DNA of 64,000 nt from CAWDPQ01 sp049642465 (GCA_049642465.1 JBAROV010000239.1:1-64000), one strand, 5' to 3'; numbered from the stretch's first letter, positions 13,949-25,449 are shown. The notes: generated by a model from the letters alone, not told the origin. Program-made: numbers and translations.

Positions 13949-16029
13949 ACCTCCTCCGCCGCCTCCTGCCCGCGTTCCGCTTTCGCTGCCGATACGATCT
14001 TGCCGTGGAGGTGCTGCGGCACCTCCTCGTAGTGGGAAAACTCCATGTGATAGGAGCCGCGTCCGCCGGTGGCTGACGTGAGGTGCTGTTCGTAGGTGAG
14101 CATCTCCGCCATCGGCACTTTCGCGCGGATGATCGTCGACGACCCGCGCGTGTCCATCCCGCCGATGCGGCCGCGTCGGCTGTTCAGGTCCCCCATCAAA
14201 TCTCCGGCGTAGTCGCTCGGCGCGTAGACCTCGACGTCCATCACCGGCTCGAGCAGCGTCGGCCGCGCGCGCGACATGCCGTCCTTGAACGCCAGCGATC
14301 CGGCGAGCTTGAACGAGAGCTCGTTCGAATCCACCGGGTGGAACGAGCCGTCAAACACCGTCGCGCGGAAGTCCACCATCGGATAGCCGGCGAGGAATCC
14401 GCGCAGCCGCGCGTCCTGAATGCCCTTTTCCACCGCCGGCACGAACTGACGCGGAATCGATCCGCCGAAGATGTCGTCCACGAACTCGAAGTCGCTGCCG
14501 CGCGGAAGCGGCTCGAATTTGACCTTGCAATCTCCAAACTGGCCGTGGCCGCCCGTCTGCTTCTTGTGGCGCCCGTGCGCTTCGGTTGCAGCGGTGATCG
14601 TCTCGCGATAGGGGATCCGTGGCAGTTTGAGGTTCACCTCGACGCCGAAGCGGCGTTTCAGCTTGGCGACCGTGACCTCGATGTGTGACTGGCCCTGGCC
14701 CGACAGCAGCAATTCCTTCGTCTGCTGATCGCGGTTGTAGCTGATGCTCGGATCTTCTTCCTGCAGGCGATGCAGCGCGGTACTGATCTTTTCCTCGTCG
14801 CCGCGGCTCTTCGGTTCGATCGCGTACGAGATGACCGCTTCAGGGAATTTGATGGGCGCGACGGTGAGCTTCGACCCTTTGTCTGCCAGCACGTCGCTCG
14901 TGAGCGTCTCCTTCAGCTTCGCCACCGCACCAATGTCACCAGCCTTGATCTCGGCAACGGCGGTCTGTGTTTTGCCCTGCAGCAGCACGATGTGACCGAG
15001 GCGTTCGGGAGTATCCCTGGTGACGTTGTGCACCGTGGAATCCGATTTGAGCGTCCCGGAGAGGACGCGAAAGAGCGTGATGCGTCCGGCAAACGGGTCG
15101 GCAACCGTCTTCCACACGAAGGACGCCACCGGGCCCGAATCCTTCGCTTCGATCCGCTGATCGTCGTTCACCTTCACCGGCCGTTCGGCGGGTGACGGTA
15201 CGTAGGCCAGGATGGCGTCGAGGATCGGCTGCATGCCGACGTTAGCCGCCGCCGACGCGCAGAGCGCGGGGAACACTCGTCCGGCGTTGACCCCGCGCTT
15301 CAATCCGGCGACGAGTTCGTCCTGGGTCAGCGTCCCGGCCTCGAAAAACCGTTCCATCAGCGTGTCGTCCGCCTCAGCGACCATTTCGATGAGCGCGTCG
15401 CGCGCCGTCTGCGCGCGGCCCTCGACTTCGGCGGGGATCGCCGCTTCGGTCGCCTTGCCGCTGCCATCGCTGGCGAATGTCCACGCTTTCATTCCGACGA
15501 GATCGATCACGCCGCGAAAGGATCGCTCTTCGCCAAGCGGCAGCTGCACGGGCACGATCGCCCGGCCGAACGCGCCGCGCAGCGACTCGATCGATCGCTC
15601 CAGGCTGGCGCGTTCGCGATCGAGCCGGTTGAGCACCACGATCCGTGGGACGTCGAGCTCCTCGGCGGCGGCCCAGATCTTCTCAGTTGAGACTTCCACC
15701 CCGGCCACCGCATCCACTACGACAATGGCCGCATCGGCGACGCGCAGCGCCGCGCGGGCGTCGCTGAGGAAGTTCGCCATCCCCGGCGTGTCGATCAGGT
15801 TGATCTTGGTTTTGTTCCATTCGACGTAGGCGAGGCTGGAGACGAGGGTGTGTTTGCGGGCGATTTCCTCTTCGTCGTAATCGGTCACCGTGGTGCCCTC
15901 GTCCACGCGACCGAAGCGGTTGACGGCGCCGGCATCGTAAAGCAGCGCGGAGACGAGCTGCGTCTTGCCGGCGCCCGAATGGCCCACGAGGGCGACATTT
16001 CTCAGATTTGGAGCATCGTAAACCTTCAT
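13945..16029 (-). CDS. EF-G-like translational GTPase (FusA2/EF-G2 group)
   Basis: A 694-aa member of the elongation factor G family. G1 is GHSGAGKT at residues 16-23, G3 is DTPG and G4 is NRLD in place of NKxD. Domains II to V follow, including a domain IV loop HKKQTGGHGQFGD and the end GGRGSYHMEFSHYEEVP. The G1 sequence differs from canonical EF-G (AHIDAGKT), which places it with the EF-G-like paralogues of unsettled function. ATG 16029 is chosen over GTG 16038 because the GAGGAGGG site on this strand is about ten bases from the ATG but touches the GTG. A canonical fusA would be expected near rpsL/rpsG, outside the window. Confidence 0.93.
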   Translation of the reverse strand: MKVYDAPNLRNVALVGHSGAGKTQLVSALLYDAGAVNRFGRVDEGTTVTDYDEEEIARKHTLVSSLAYVEWNKTKINLIDTPGMANFLSDARAALRVADAAIVVVDAVAGVEVSTEKIWAAAEELDVPRIVVLNRLDRERASLERSIESLRGAFGRAIVPVQLPLGEERSFRGVIDLVGMKAWTFASDGSGKATEAAIPAEVEGRAQTARDALIEMVAEADDTLMERFFEAGTLTQDELVAGLKRGVNAGRVFPALCASAAANVGMQPILDAILAYVPSPAERPVKVNDDQRIEAKDSGPVASFVWKTVADPFAGRITLFRVLSGTLKSDSTVHNVTRDTPERLGHIVLLQGKTQTAVAEIKAGDIGAVAKLKETLTSDVLADKGSKLTVAPIKFPEAVISYAIEPKSRGDEEKISTALHRLQEEDPSISYNRDQQTKELLLSGQGQSHIEVTVAKLKRRFGVEVNLKLPRIPYRETITAATEAHGRHKKQTGGHGQFGDCKVKFEPLPRGSDFEFVDDIFGGSIPRQFVPAVEKGIQDARLRGFLAGYPMVDFRATVFDGSFHPVDSNELSFKLAGSLAFKDGMSRARPTLLEPVMDVEVYAPSDYAGDLMGDLNSRRGRIGGMDTRGSSTIIRAKVPMAEMLTYEQHLTSATGGRGSYHMEFSHYEEVPQHLHGKIVSAAKAERGQEAAEEV

Positions 16030-16242
16030 AACGGGCACCCTCCTCGGGGTCTCCGGGTCAGGATAGTGCTGCGATAAGGCGGCCTAAGGGGGAGTCTATT
16101 TCAGCGGAAAAGGGAAGTCGATAGGCGTTCGCACCCCACTCGGCCGCGCCCCGATCTCGCTGGCGCGAAATTGTCTTGGGCTTCGAGCCTTCGTGATCTT
16201 CGCGAAGTGCCTTTGCGAAATCGTCTCAGCGTGAAATGGTCG

Positions 16243-16260
16243 TGGTCCTTCTGAGGACCA
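16243..16260 (-). terminator. Hairpin after the MacB-like permease (candidate terminator)
   Basis: TGGTCCT-TCTG-AGGACCA is a perfect 7-bp stem a few bases after the permease stop on the - strand. No T-run follows, so termination is uncertain. The rest of the 235-base gap (16030-16264) has no gene; it must hold the promoter of the EF-G-like gene, but I see no convincing boxes. Confidence 0.4.
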
Positions 16261-16264
16261 TGAT

Positions 16265-17572
16265 TCACTCGTAGCGCAGCGCCTCGATCGGATCCAGACG
16301 CGATGCCTTGAGCGCCGGATACATCCCGAAGAAGATTCCAACAGACGCCGAGAAGGCAAAACCAATCGCGAACGACCACCACGGCAGCGAGACGGGAAAT
16401 CCGGCGAGCTGGCTGATCGCGAGGCCGATGCCGCTGCCGAGCAGAATGCCCAGCAGTCCCCCGAGCGACGTCAGGAACACGGCCTCGAGCAGGAACTGCA
16501 CGAGGATCTCGCGGCGCCGCGCTCCTATCGCCTTGCGCACCCCGATCTCGCGGGTTCTCTCGGTCACGGAGATCGTCATGATGGCCATCACGCCGATGCC
16601 GCCGACCATCAGTGCGATCGACGAGATCACGACGAGGCTGAGAACGACCGCCCGCGTGAGTTGATCCACGATCTTCATGATCGCGTCGGAGGTCACGATG
16701 TCGAAATCGTTTTCTTCGTCGAGCTTCAGACGGTGTCTGCTTCGCATCACCTGTTCGATTTCGCTGATGAGCTGCTCGCGCGTGGCGCCGGGCTGGGGCA
16801 CGACGGCGATGGTGAGGAACCGCAGAACGATGCCGCGGATTCGCGGCGCGTCGTAGAGCTTCTCGTATGTCGTGACCGGGATGACGGCGAACTCGTCCGG
16901 GTTGCCAAGGAGAAAGCTCGGCCGCTTGCCCATCGTGCCGACGACGGTGAATTCCTTCGCGCCGATCCGGACGCGCTTGCCTATCGGGTCGACGCTGGGA
17001 AACAGTGTCGACGCGGGAGCGTAGCCAAGCACGGCGACGTCGCGGCGGTGTTCGGTCTCGTAGTCGCTGAAGAACCGGCCGTTCTCGAGCGCGATATAGT
17101 TCGTTTCCGCGAAGTTCGCGCTCGAGCCGAAGACGACCATTGGTTTGGTGGAGTGATCCCGGTACGTGAAGCGCTCGGCGCGCGATCCGGGCCCTCCCCC
17201 CAGTTGCAAACTCACCATCGCGGCCGAAGGCGCTCCGCGCTGGATTGCTATCGCGTCCTGTTCGGTCAGGTTGGGACGTTTCAGGACGTCGAGAAAGCTT
17301 CGGCCGCTGGCCCAGCTGCTGAACCCGAGCTTCTGGACGTATACGGTGTCCGAACCCATTTGGCGAATCAGCGAATGCATCTGATCGCCAAATCCGCGGA
17401 TGAGCGCCGTCATCGCGACAATCGAGGTGACACCAATCACCACGCCGAGAATCGTCAGCGCCGAGCGGAGCTTGTTTGCGCGAAGCGTGTCGATCGACAG
17501 CGCCAGGATTTCGCGCAGCAGGTCGGTTCTCGAGCTGAAACCTGGACGGGACGGACGGGCGGCGGTCGTCAT
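16265..17572 (-). CDS. MacB-type ABC transporter permease
   Basis: A 435-aa permease with an N-terminal membrane segment (about 40-60, LTILGVVIGVTSIVAM), a large periplasmic MacB domain (70-300) and a C-terminal FtsX domain with three segments. The conserved ERTREIGVRKAIGARR loop and the LDPIEALRYE end are typical. It lacks the fused ATPase of true MacB. Its ATG overlaps the end of the next permease gene upstream. Likely exports a peptide, lipid or small molecule with the adaptor encoded upstream. Confidence 0.92.
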   Translation of the reverse strand: MTTAARPSRPGFSSRTDLLREILALSIDTLRANKLRSALTILGVVIGVTSIVAMTALIRGFGDQMHSLIRQMGSDTVYVQKLGFSSWASGRSFLDVLKRPNLTEQDAIAIQRGAPSAAMVSLQLGGGPGSRAERFTYRDHSTKPMVVFGSSANFAETNYIALENGRFFSDYETEHRRDVAVLGYAPASTLFPSVDPIGKRVRIGAKEFTVVGTMGKRPSFLLGNPDEFAVIPVTTYEKLYDAPRIRGIVLRFLTIAVVPQPGATREQLISEIEQVMRSRHRLKLDEENDFDIVTSDAIMKIVDQLTRAVVLSLVVISSIALMVGGIGVMAIMTISVTERTREIGVRKAIGARRREILVQFLLEAVFLTSLGGLLGILLGSGIGLAISQLAGFPVSLPWWSFAIGFAFSASVGIFFGMYPALKASRLDPIEALRYE

Positions 17573-18795
17573 TCGCGTCGCAGCGCCTCAATCGGATCGA
17601 GCGAGGCCGCACGTATGGCCGGGTAGAGGCCGAAGAACAGGCCCACCGTGGCCGTCATGCCGATGCCGAGCATGACGGACCATGTTTCGATGGCCGCAGG
17701 CAGCGGCGTGAACGACTCCACCGCGAATGCAACCGAGAATCCCAGGGCGGTTCCCACCAGGCCGCCAATCACCGAGAGCGTCATCGACTCCGTGAGGATC
17801 TGCCACACGATGTCGCGGCGCCGCGCGCCCAGCGCCTTCCGCAGACCGATCTCGCGCGTCCGCTCGTTCACGACCATCAACATGATGTTCATGATGACGA
17901 TTCCGCCGACCACCAGCGACAGAGACACGACACCGAGGAGGACGGCAAAGATGCCGCGCGAGAAGTTGCGCCAGAAGTCGATGAGCGTCTCGGAGGTGAG
18001 CAGCCCGAAGTTGTCGTCGTCTTTCGGCCGCAGGTGACGCTTGATCCTGAGCGCGACGCGGGCGTCCTCCATCGCGGCGCTCAGCTCGGAGGGATGCGTC
18101 GGTTTGACGGTGAGCCCCAGCGACCTGCGCGAACCGAAGGCCTTGTAGAAAGCGCCGAGCGGGATCACGGCGAACTCGTCCTGCGATTCGCCGAAGACCG
18201 ATCCTTTCTTCTCCGCGACCCCGACTACGCGAAAGTGCATGCTCCGGATCCGGATCACCTGGTCGATGGGGTTGCGTCCCTTGAACAGGTTCTCCGCCGT
18301 CTCCCATCCGAGCAGCGCGACCGGATGACTTCGCTCGACTTCCTGACGGCTCGGGATCCGGCCGAGCGCGGGGGTATACCCCGTGAAGTCCGCGTAGTCG
18401 GCCGAGACGCCGCGAATGCGGGTGTTCTCGAGGACCGTTTCGCCGAAGCTGACGGTCGAACCTGCTCCCGACTCCGCCATCACGGCGTCGATCCGCTCGG
18501 AGAACGACCCGATCGCCCGCATGTCGTCCAGCGTCACCAGCGGGTTCCGGCGTCGGGCACGCTCCTCTTCTTCTTCATCGGTGATGAAGCCGATCCGTTC
18601 GACCCTGAATGTGCCGGCACCTACCTCGCCGATGATCGCGGATGCGACATACGTGTCCATGCCGCGGATGAGCGACACCACGGCAATGATGGACGTCACG
18701 GCCACGATGTTGCCGAGCACCATCATGAAAGAGCGAAGCTTGTTCGTCCAGACGGACGAAAAGGCGACGCGAACGGCTTCGAGGAACTGGTTCAT
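17569..18795 (-). CDS. MacB-type ABC transporter permease, second copy
   Basis: A 408-aa paralogue of the neighbouring permease with the same layout: N-terminal segment (LGNIVAVTSIIAVVSLI), periplasmic domain, then an FtsX domain with NERTREIGLRKALGARRRD and LDPIEALRRE. Overlapping stops and starts join it to both neighbours, so the pair is probably a heterodimer. No ATPase is encoded beside them. Confidence 0.92.
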   Translation of the reverse strand: MNQFLEAVRVAFSSVWTNKLRSFMMVLGNIVAVTSIIAVVSLIRGMDTYVASAIIGEVGAGTFRVERIGFITDEEEEERARRRNPLVTLDDMRAIGSFSERIDAVMAESGAGSTVSFGETVLENTRIRGVSADYADFTGYTPALGRIPSRQEVERSHPVALLGWETAENLFKGRNPIDQVIRIRSMHFRVVGVAEKKGSVFGESQDEFAVIPLGAFYKAFGSRRSLGLTVKPTHPSELSAAMEDARVALRIKRHLRPKDDDNFGLLTSETLIDFWRNFSRGIFAVLLGVVSLSLVVGGIVIMNIMLMVVNERTREIGLRKALGARRRDIVWQILTESMTLSVIGGLVGTALGFSVAFAVESFTPLPAAIETWSVMLGIGMTATVGLFFGLYPAIRAASLDPIEALRRE

Positions 18796-20159
18796 CGTCG
18801 CGGAGGCGTCGACGGCGCTTGTGCCTTGATGGTGTCGCCGTCCTTGAGATTGCGGACCGATGCAAACGGACCGGTGATGACCTGGTCCCCTTCCTTGATC
18901 TCGCCGGAGACCACTTCGAAATACTTGTCCCCGGCGATACCGGTTTTCACGGGGACGAACTCGGCGACGTTGTTTCGCACGACGAACACGCCTTCCTCTT
19001 CCTTGCGTGTCTGTCCCGCCGGCAGTTCTTCAGCGGCCACCACCGTCGACCGCGGCCGCTGCGTGCTGTTCTTGTCGGTCTTCGCGCGAACGATCTTGTT
19101 GGCCGAGTCACGCACCACGTCCCGGACGGCGAGCGCCTGGATCGGAAGCGACAGCGTGTTCGCGCGGGTGGCGGTCGTGATCTCGGCCGTGCACGTAAAA
19201 CCGGGGCGCACTTCCGGGATCTCTCCGTCCACCGTGAGGACGACCTTGAAGTTCGTCGCCGTCTGTCCGGCTGCGGCCTGGCCGGACGCCTGAATGGGAC
19301 TGTTGCCAATCTCCGTGACACGTCCGGTGAAGCTTTTCCCCTGCATCGCGTCGATGGTGATCTTCGCTTTTTGCCCGATTGTCACGGTGGGGACGTCCGT
19401 TTCGTCGACTTCGACTTCCGCTTCGATGACCGACATGTCGGCGATCGTCAGGAGGACCGTGCCGGCGTTGTTCATCGTTCCGATCACGACCGTTTCTCCC
19501 TCTTCGATGTTCCGGCGGGTCACGATACCCGTAATTGGCGACTCGATGCGCACCTTGCTGAGATCGTATTTCGCGCTGTCGAGCGAGGCGCGCTCCTGAT
19601 CCATGCGCCGCGTTTGCGTTTCAACCTGCTGCTCCTGCGTGCGCAGATCCGCCTGCCGTATCTTCAAGTCGTTTTCCGCCCGCTCGAGCTGCTCACGGGT
19701 CGTGAGGCCTGCCTTCCAGAGGTCCTGCTGCCGTCTGTGGTTCTCTTCGGCCTGTTTGAGCGCCACCCGTGCAGAATCCAGTGCGAGCCTGAACTGCTGA
19801 GCCTGGGAGCGTGCGGCCTGGAGCGACGCTTCTCCGCTCTCGACACGCGTCCGGAGGTTTCGCGGATCGATCTGCAGAAGGAACTGGCCCTTGTTGACCC
19901 GATCACCCTCGTTGACGGCGAGGTTCGTGACCCGGCCCATATAGTCCGCGCTGATGTTCACGAACAGTTTCGGCTGGATTTTGCCGGACGCGGACACGAT
20001 CGCTTCGAGGTTTCGCTTCTGGATGGCCTCGACGTTGACAGTGACGCCCGTCGTCCGCTTGAATCGGATGTTTGCGAACGCAATGGCGCCCAGGATCAGC
20101 ACGATCCCGACGCCGATGAAAATCTTCTTGTTGCGGCTCAACTTATCCTCCCGCGCCAC
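18792..20159 (-). CDS. Periplasmic adaptor (membrane fusion protein, HlyD/MacA family)
   Basis: A 455-aa protein with one N-terminal membrane anchor (about 13-31), a lipoyl half-motif (VSASGKIQPK, VNEGDRVNKGQFLLQIDP), a long alpha-helical hairpin (110-195) and beta-barrel domains. It would connect the two inner-membrane permeases to an outer-membrane channel. The gene overlaps the Yip1 gene upstream by 17 bases and the permease downstream by four, so all four genes form one operon. Confidence 0.93.
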   Translation of the reverse strand: MAREDKLSRNKKIFIGVGIVLILGAIAFANIRFKRTTGVTVNVEAIQKRNLEAIVSASGKIQPKLFVNISADYMGRVTNLAVNEGDRVNKGQFLLQIDPRNLRTRVESGEASLQAARSQAQQFRLALDSARVALKQAEENHRRQQDLWKAGLTTREQLERAENDLKIRQADLRTQEQQVETQTRRMDQERASLDSAKYDLSKVRIESPITGIVTRRNIEEGETVVIGTMNNAGTVLLTIADMSVIEAEVEVDETDVPTVTIGQKAKITIDAMQGKSFTGRVTEIGNSPIQASGQAAAGQTATNFKVVLTVDGEIPEVRPGFTCTAEITTATRANTLSLPIQALAVRDVVRDSANKIVRAKTDKNSTQRPRSTVVAAEELPAGQTRKEEEGVFVVRNNVAEFVPVKTGIAGDKYFEVVSGEIKEGDQVITGPFASVRNLKDGDTIKAQAPSTPPRR

Positions 20160-20874
20160 TCATGAATGTGGCCACCGCGAGCGCGATGACGGCGTAGAGG
20201 CCGAGCAGCGCGATGGCGATCGGTTGCGTGCGCCGGCGATACAGCACGGCGATTCCAATGGCCAAAACGACCAGCCACCAGATCACGAACAGGTCGGCCA
20301 TCCCGAGCAGCCGCCCCACGAAGGACTTTTCATCCACCATCGGCAATAGCACTCGCAGGTTCGTGGCACTCCCGACGGCACCGCGGAAATAATTGAGCGG
20401 TCCCGTGAACACGGTGCCAAGCGCCGACACGGCTCCCGCACTCACGACCACCGCGAGTACCTGCTTGAACGATGCCTCTCCGCCCATGGCGGCGTTGAAC
20501 ACGGCGAAGAGGATCCCGGAGATGATGAGCGCCATCACTGGCGCAAAGACGAGGATTCCTCCGGCCGCGAAATACGGCTGTAACGCCATCCCCTGACGCA
20601 TCCGCTCGTATTGCGCATCGTCGACACTGCGCCCAAACGCTTCCATCTGACTGACCTGCTGGTCGAGCGTGGCCTGCTTGCCTTCCTCGGTGGTCATCGG
20701 AAGGATCGTGAAAAACATCACGATGAGGGTAGTCGCCGCCAGCATCCCGAACCACTTCGGGTGGGCCGCAATCGACCGAAATGTTTCACGCGGTGACGTC
20801 AGAACGCCGATGAATCGCGCCGGAAGGCTTTTGGGCGCAGGACCGGACCCGGCCGGAGTCGTCAGTTGAGTCAT
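20143..20874 (-). CDS. Yip1-family integral membrane protein
   Basis: A 243-aa protein with a short cytosolic N-terminus (PKSLPARFIGVLTSPRETFRSI) and about five hydrophobic segments. The opening PRETF motif before the first segment is common in bacterial Yip1-domain proteins. It is first in the exporter operon. The function of bacterial Yip1 proteins is unknown. Confidence 0.8.
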   Translation of the reverse strand: MTQLTTPAGSGPAPKSLPARFIGVLTSPRETFRSIAAHPKWFGMLAATTLIVMFFTILPMTTEEGKQATLDQQVSQMEAFGRSVDDAQYERMRQGMALQPYFAAGGILVFAPVMALIISGILFAVFNAAMGGEASFKQVLAVVVSAGAVSALGTVFTGPLNYFRGAVGSATNLRVLLPMVDEKSFVGRLLGMADLFVIWWLVVLAIGIAVLYRRRTQPIAIALLGLYAVIALAVATFMSGAGG

Positions 20875-21063
20875 GGTGGTGGTGTTGGGAAGCGTCCGAG
20901 ACGGCTTGCGCCGCGGTGGACGTCTGTAATTCTAGCGTATTAATACGACTGACCCCCTCGCGATGTTTCGCGATTCACCGCTCGGAAGTCCCTGTTCGCC
21001 GAAGGACTTAGGGGCTGACGGCGGGACGGGTCGGGGAGCCCCGTACGGTAAGCTGCCGTGGCG
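20875..21063. other. Divergent intergenic region between yip1 and the barrel protein
   Basis: This gap must hold promoters for both directions. It contains a perfect 12-base palindrome CGTATTAATACG (20936-20947) and a hairpin TCGCGA-TGTT-TCGCGA (20958-20973). Either could be an operator. No clear -35/-10 pair could be fixed. Confidence 0.4.
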
Positions 21064-22035
21064 ATGAGAGCTCCGTCAATCGCCTTGGCCGCTTTTGCCC
21101 TCGTCGGGGGGATTGCCGGTTCGGCTGAGGCGCAGACCTTCGAAGGCCCGGGGGCCCGAGCGCAGGGGATGAGCGCCTTTGTCGCCGTCGCAGACGATGC
21201 CTCTGCCGTTTACTGGAACCCGGCTGGCCTGGCTGCGGGTGCCTACTTCAGCCTGGTGCTGGATCGGACGGATGCGGAAACCGCCACGGTCAACGGAAGT
21301 GCCGGCAGCCGTTCGAGCTGGTTGCTGGCGTTGACGATGCCTGCGGCGGGGCTGTCCTACTATCGCCTGCGCTCGACGTTTGTCGCGCCGGACAGCCAGC
21401 CTGCCACGGGGGGCACTCGGCATCACGTTGAATCGCTCGTCACCCATCATGTCGGGGCGACAGTCGTCCAGTCCCTTTTCGAAGGGGTTGCGGTGGGAGC
21501 CACCCTGAAACTGGTTCGTGGCCTTGCGAGCGAGGGGCAGGCGGGTGGCGAAGCCGACGCGCTACTGGATGAATGGGACCTGCTGGGAGTCGCGACCAAC
21601 CGGTTCGACGTTGACGTGGGCGTCATGGCCACGGGCGATCTGGTTCGCGCCGGCGTGACGTTCCGGAATCTCACTCGGCCTGGGTTTCGTACTCCGGTTG
21701 ATACGAAGTTACACCTGGATCGTCAGGTCCGTGCAGGGGTCTCGCTGCTTCTCACGAGCCGGTGGACGGCAGCCGCCGACCTCGATCTCACGCGAAACCG
21801 CGGACCTTTTGGTGATGTGCGGGCGCTTGCGGTGGGTGCCGAGGGCCGTTTGACTACGCGCGCCGTGGTTCGGACCGGCGTGCAGGTGAATACGACCGGC
21901 TCCAACCGGATGCCTACCGCAAGCATTGGTGGAACCTACGCTGCCTTTGGCTCCCTGCTCGTGGATGCACACCTCAGCACGGGATCCGATCACGGATTTC
22001 GTGGCTGGGGAGTCGCCGGGAGGGTCGTGTTCTGA
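21064..22035 (+). CDS. Outer-membrane beta-barrel protein (PorV/FadL/TraF-like)
   Basis: About 323 aa with a signal peptide ending in AEA before QTFEGPGARAQGM. The segment AFVAVADDASAVYWNPAGLA is the hallmark of the PorV/FadL-like barrels found in Acidobacteria and Bacteroidetes. Alternating hydrophobic strands and a terminal Phe (GRVVF) indicate insertion by the Bam system. Start is ATG 21064; a GTG at 21058 is in frame. Placed just before pilB but with a 243-base gap, so a link to pili is unproven. Confidence 0.8.
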   Translation: MRAPSIALAAFALVGGIAGSAEAQTFEGPGARAQGMSAFVAVADDASAVYWNPAGLAAGAYFSLVLDRTDAETATVNGSAGSRSSWLLALTMPAAGLSYYRLRSTFVAPDSQPATGGTRHHVESLVTHHVGATVVQSLFEGVAVGATLKLVRGLASEGQAGGEADALLDEWDLLGVATNRFDVDVGVMATGDLVRAGVTFRNLTRPGFRTPVDTKLHLDRQVRAGVSLLLTSRWTAAADLDLTRNRGPFGDVRALAVGAEGRLTTRAVVRTGVQVNTTGSNRMPTASIGGTYAAFGSLLVDAHLSTGSDHGFRGWGVAGRVVF

Positions 22036-22138
22036 GGGTGATACGTGCCAATTCCCAACCTCCAACTCCCAACTCGAGGTTCGCAGCTCACAGCCCACTT
22101 TTTCAGTGCACTTCCGTAAGAAGCGGCCCGGCAATACC

Positions 22139-22166
22139 TTGACAAAAAGTGTCAATCCTGTAGGAT
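22139..22166 (+). promoter_or_regulatory. TGACA-N5-TGTCA palindrome and promoter-like boxes upstream of pilB
   Basis: TTGACA (22139-22144) and TGTCAA (22150-22155) form an inverted repeat. TTGACA is also a perfect -35 box, with TAGGAT at 22161-22166 after a 16-base spacer as a -10. The same half-sites with the same spacing occur upstream of pilA at 29978. Just before it (22050-22075) lies a short run of AACTCCC/AATTCCC words. Confidence 0.6.
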
Positions 22167-22278
22167 AACCTTCTCCCCCAGCAGTTCAAGCTCCCGCAGA
22201 AGATGTCGCGGATGGCAGCGGACGTGTGTCCCGCCTGTCGCTGCTCGCATCGATCCTCCGAATCAGAGCTGTTGAACG

Positions 22279-24081
<1,803 letters not shown>

Positions 24082-24095
24082 GTCGCGGCTGACGC

Positions 24096-24120
24096 TTGTC
24101 AGTCGCTGGTCGCTAGTCAG
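24096..24120 (+). repeat. Short GACTAGC-word repeat in the pilB-pilT gap
   Basis: TTGTCAGTCGCTGGTCGCTA plus GTCAGC occupies half of the 50-base gap. It is the left-arm orientation of the family seen before rpsM and pilC. GAGGAAAAG then gives the pilT ribosome-binding site. Confidence 0.7.
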
Positions 24121-24131
24121 CTGAGGAAAAG

Positions 24132-25262
24132 ATGGCTACATTGCCCGAACTACTGAGAACGCTGGTCGAAGTCCACGGCTCCGACCTGCACATCACGACG
24201 AACACGCCGCCGCAGGTCCGGATCCACGGCCACCTGCAGCCGCTGGATCTGCCGCCGCTCGGACCTTCCGAAACCAAGGCGCTCGCGTACAGCGTGCTCA
24301 CCGATTCACAGAAGAAGCGGTTCGAAGAAACGATGGAGCTGGACTTCTCGTTCGGCATCCGGGACATTGCGCGGTTCCGCTGCAACGTCTTCAACCAGCG
24401 GGGTGCGGTTGCGGCGGTCTACCGCGTCATCCCGGAGCAGATCAAAGGCTTTCACGATCTGGGCCTTCCTCCGGTCATCGCCACGCTCGCGGAGCGACCT
24501 CGCGGTCTCGTGCTGGTCACCGGTCCAACGGGCAGCGGCAAATCGACAACGCTCGCCGCGATGATCGACAAGATCAACAGCGAACGGCGAGATCACATCC
24601 TGACGATCGAGGATCCGATCGAGTTCGTGCACCAGCACAAAGGCTGTCTGGTCAATCAGCGTGAGGTGCATCAGGACACGATGGGCTTCGCGAACGCGTT
24701 ACGCGCCGCCCTCCGCGAAGACCCCGACATCGTCCTCATCGGTGAGTTGCGCGACCTGGAGACGATTGAATCCGCCTTGCGGATTGCCGAGACAGGCCAC
24801 CTGACATTTGCCACGCTGCACACGAACTCCGCGGCGCAGACGATCAACCGAATCATCGACGTCTTTCCCGCGCATCAGCAGGGCCAGATTCGCACCCAGC
24901 TCTCGCTCGTGCTCGAAGGGATCGTCTGTCAAGCGCTGCTGCCTCGCGCGGACGGCAGGGGTCGCTGCGTCGCGCTCGAGATCATGGTCCCGAACCCGGC
25001 AATCCGGAATCTAATCCGTGACGACAAGGTGCACCAGATCTATTCGACGATGCAGACGGGGCAGGAAAAGATGGGCATGCAGACGATGAATCAGTGCCTG
25101 GCGACGCTCTATCAGAAGCGTCTGATCACGCTCGACGCCGCCATGAGCGCCTCGTCGCTGAAGGACGAATTGGAACAGATCATCGCGCGCGGCGGCGGCG
25201 TGGTGCCCGGAGCGGGGATGGGGCAGCGCCCGGGGGTGACGCGACCCGTGAGTAGTCGCTAG
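24132..25262 (+). CDS. pilT: Type IV pilus retraction ATPase PilT
   Basis: It drives pilus retraction and twitching. The 376-aa protein has the PilT N-terminal PAS-like domain starting LPELLRTLVEVHGSDLHI, Walker A GPTGSGKS at 131-138, the Asp and His boxes (TIEDPIEF, ATLHTNSAAQTINRIID) and the AIRNLIRDDKVHQI motif typical of PilT. A Gly-rich tail closes it. Confidence 0.97.
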   Translation: MATLPELLRTLVEVHGSDLHITTNTPPQVRIHGHLQPLDLPPLGPSETKALAYSVLTDSQKKRFEETMELDFSFGIRDIARFRCNVFNQRGAVAAVYRVIPEQIKGFHDLGLPPVIATLAERPRGLVLVTGPTGSGKSTTLAAMIDKINSERRDHILTIEDPIEFVHQHKGCLVNQREVHQDTMGFANALRAALREDPDIVLIGELRDLETIESALRIAETGHLTFATLHTNSAAQTINRIIDVFPAHQQGQIRTQLSLVLEGIVCQALLPRADGRGRCVALEIMVPNPAIRNLIRDDKVHQIYSTMQTGQEKMGMQTMNQCLATLYQKRLITLDAAMSASSLKDELEQIIARGGGVVPGAGMGQRPGVTRPVSSR

Positions 25263-25430
25263 TCGCTAGTCGCTGGTCCGACTGACCGCGCGTCAGTCGT
25301 TCGTCGCTAGTCATCAAGCGACCAGCGGCCGACAAGCGACCAGCGGCCGACAAGCGACCGGCGACTGACAAGCGACCAGCGACTGACAAGCGAAAGACGG
25401 ACGAGCGACTAGCGACCAGCGACTGACGCG
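25257..25430 (+). repeat. GACTAGC-word repeat with inverted arms in the pilT-pilC gap
   Basis: AGTCGCTAGTCGCTGGTC on the left faces GACTAGCGACCAGCGACTGAC on the right (given in parts), with GACAAGCGACCAGCGGCC tandem units between. It nearly fills the 187-base gap, and its first bases encode the last codons of pilT. Confidence 0.85.
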
Positions 25431-25449
25431 GTTTTTGACAGGCGAATAT

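Noticed and set aside
20941..20958. TAATACGACT, resembling a T7 RNA polymerase promoter
   Set aside because: Only the first ten bases agree and the match stops before the start-site region. It is the right half of a palindrome and the likeness is chance.
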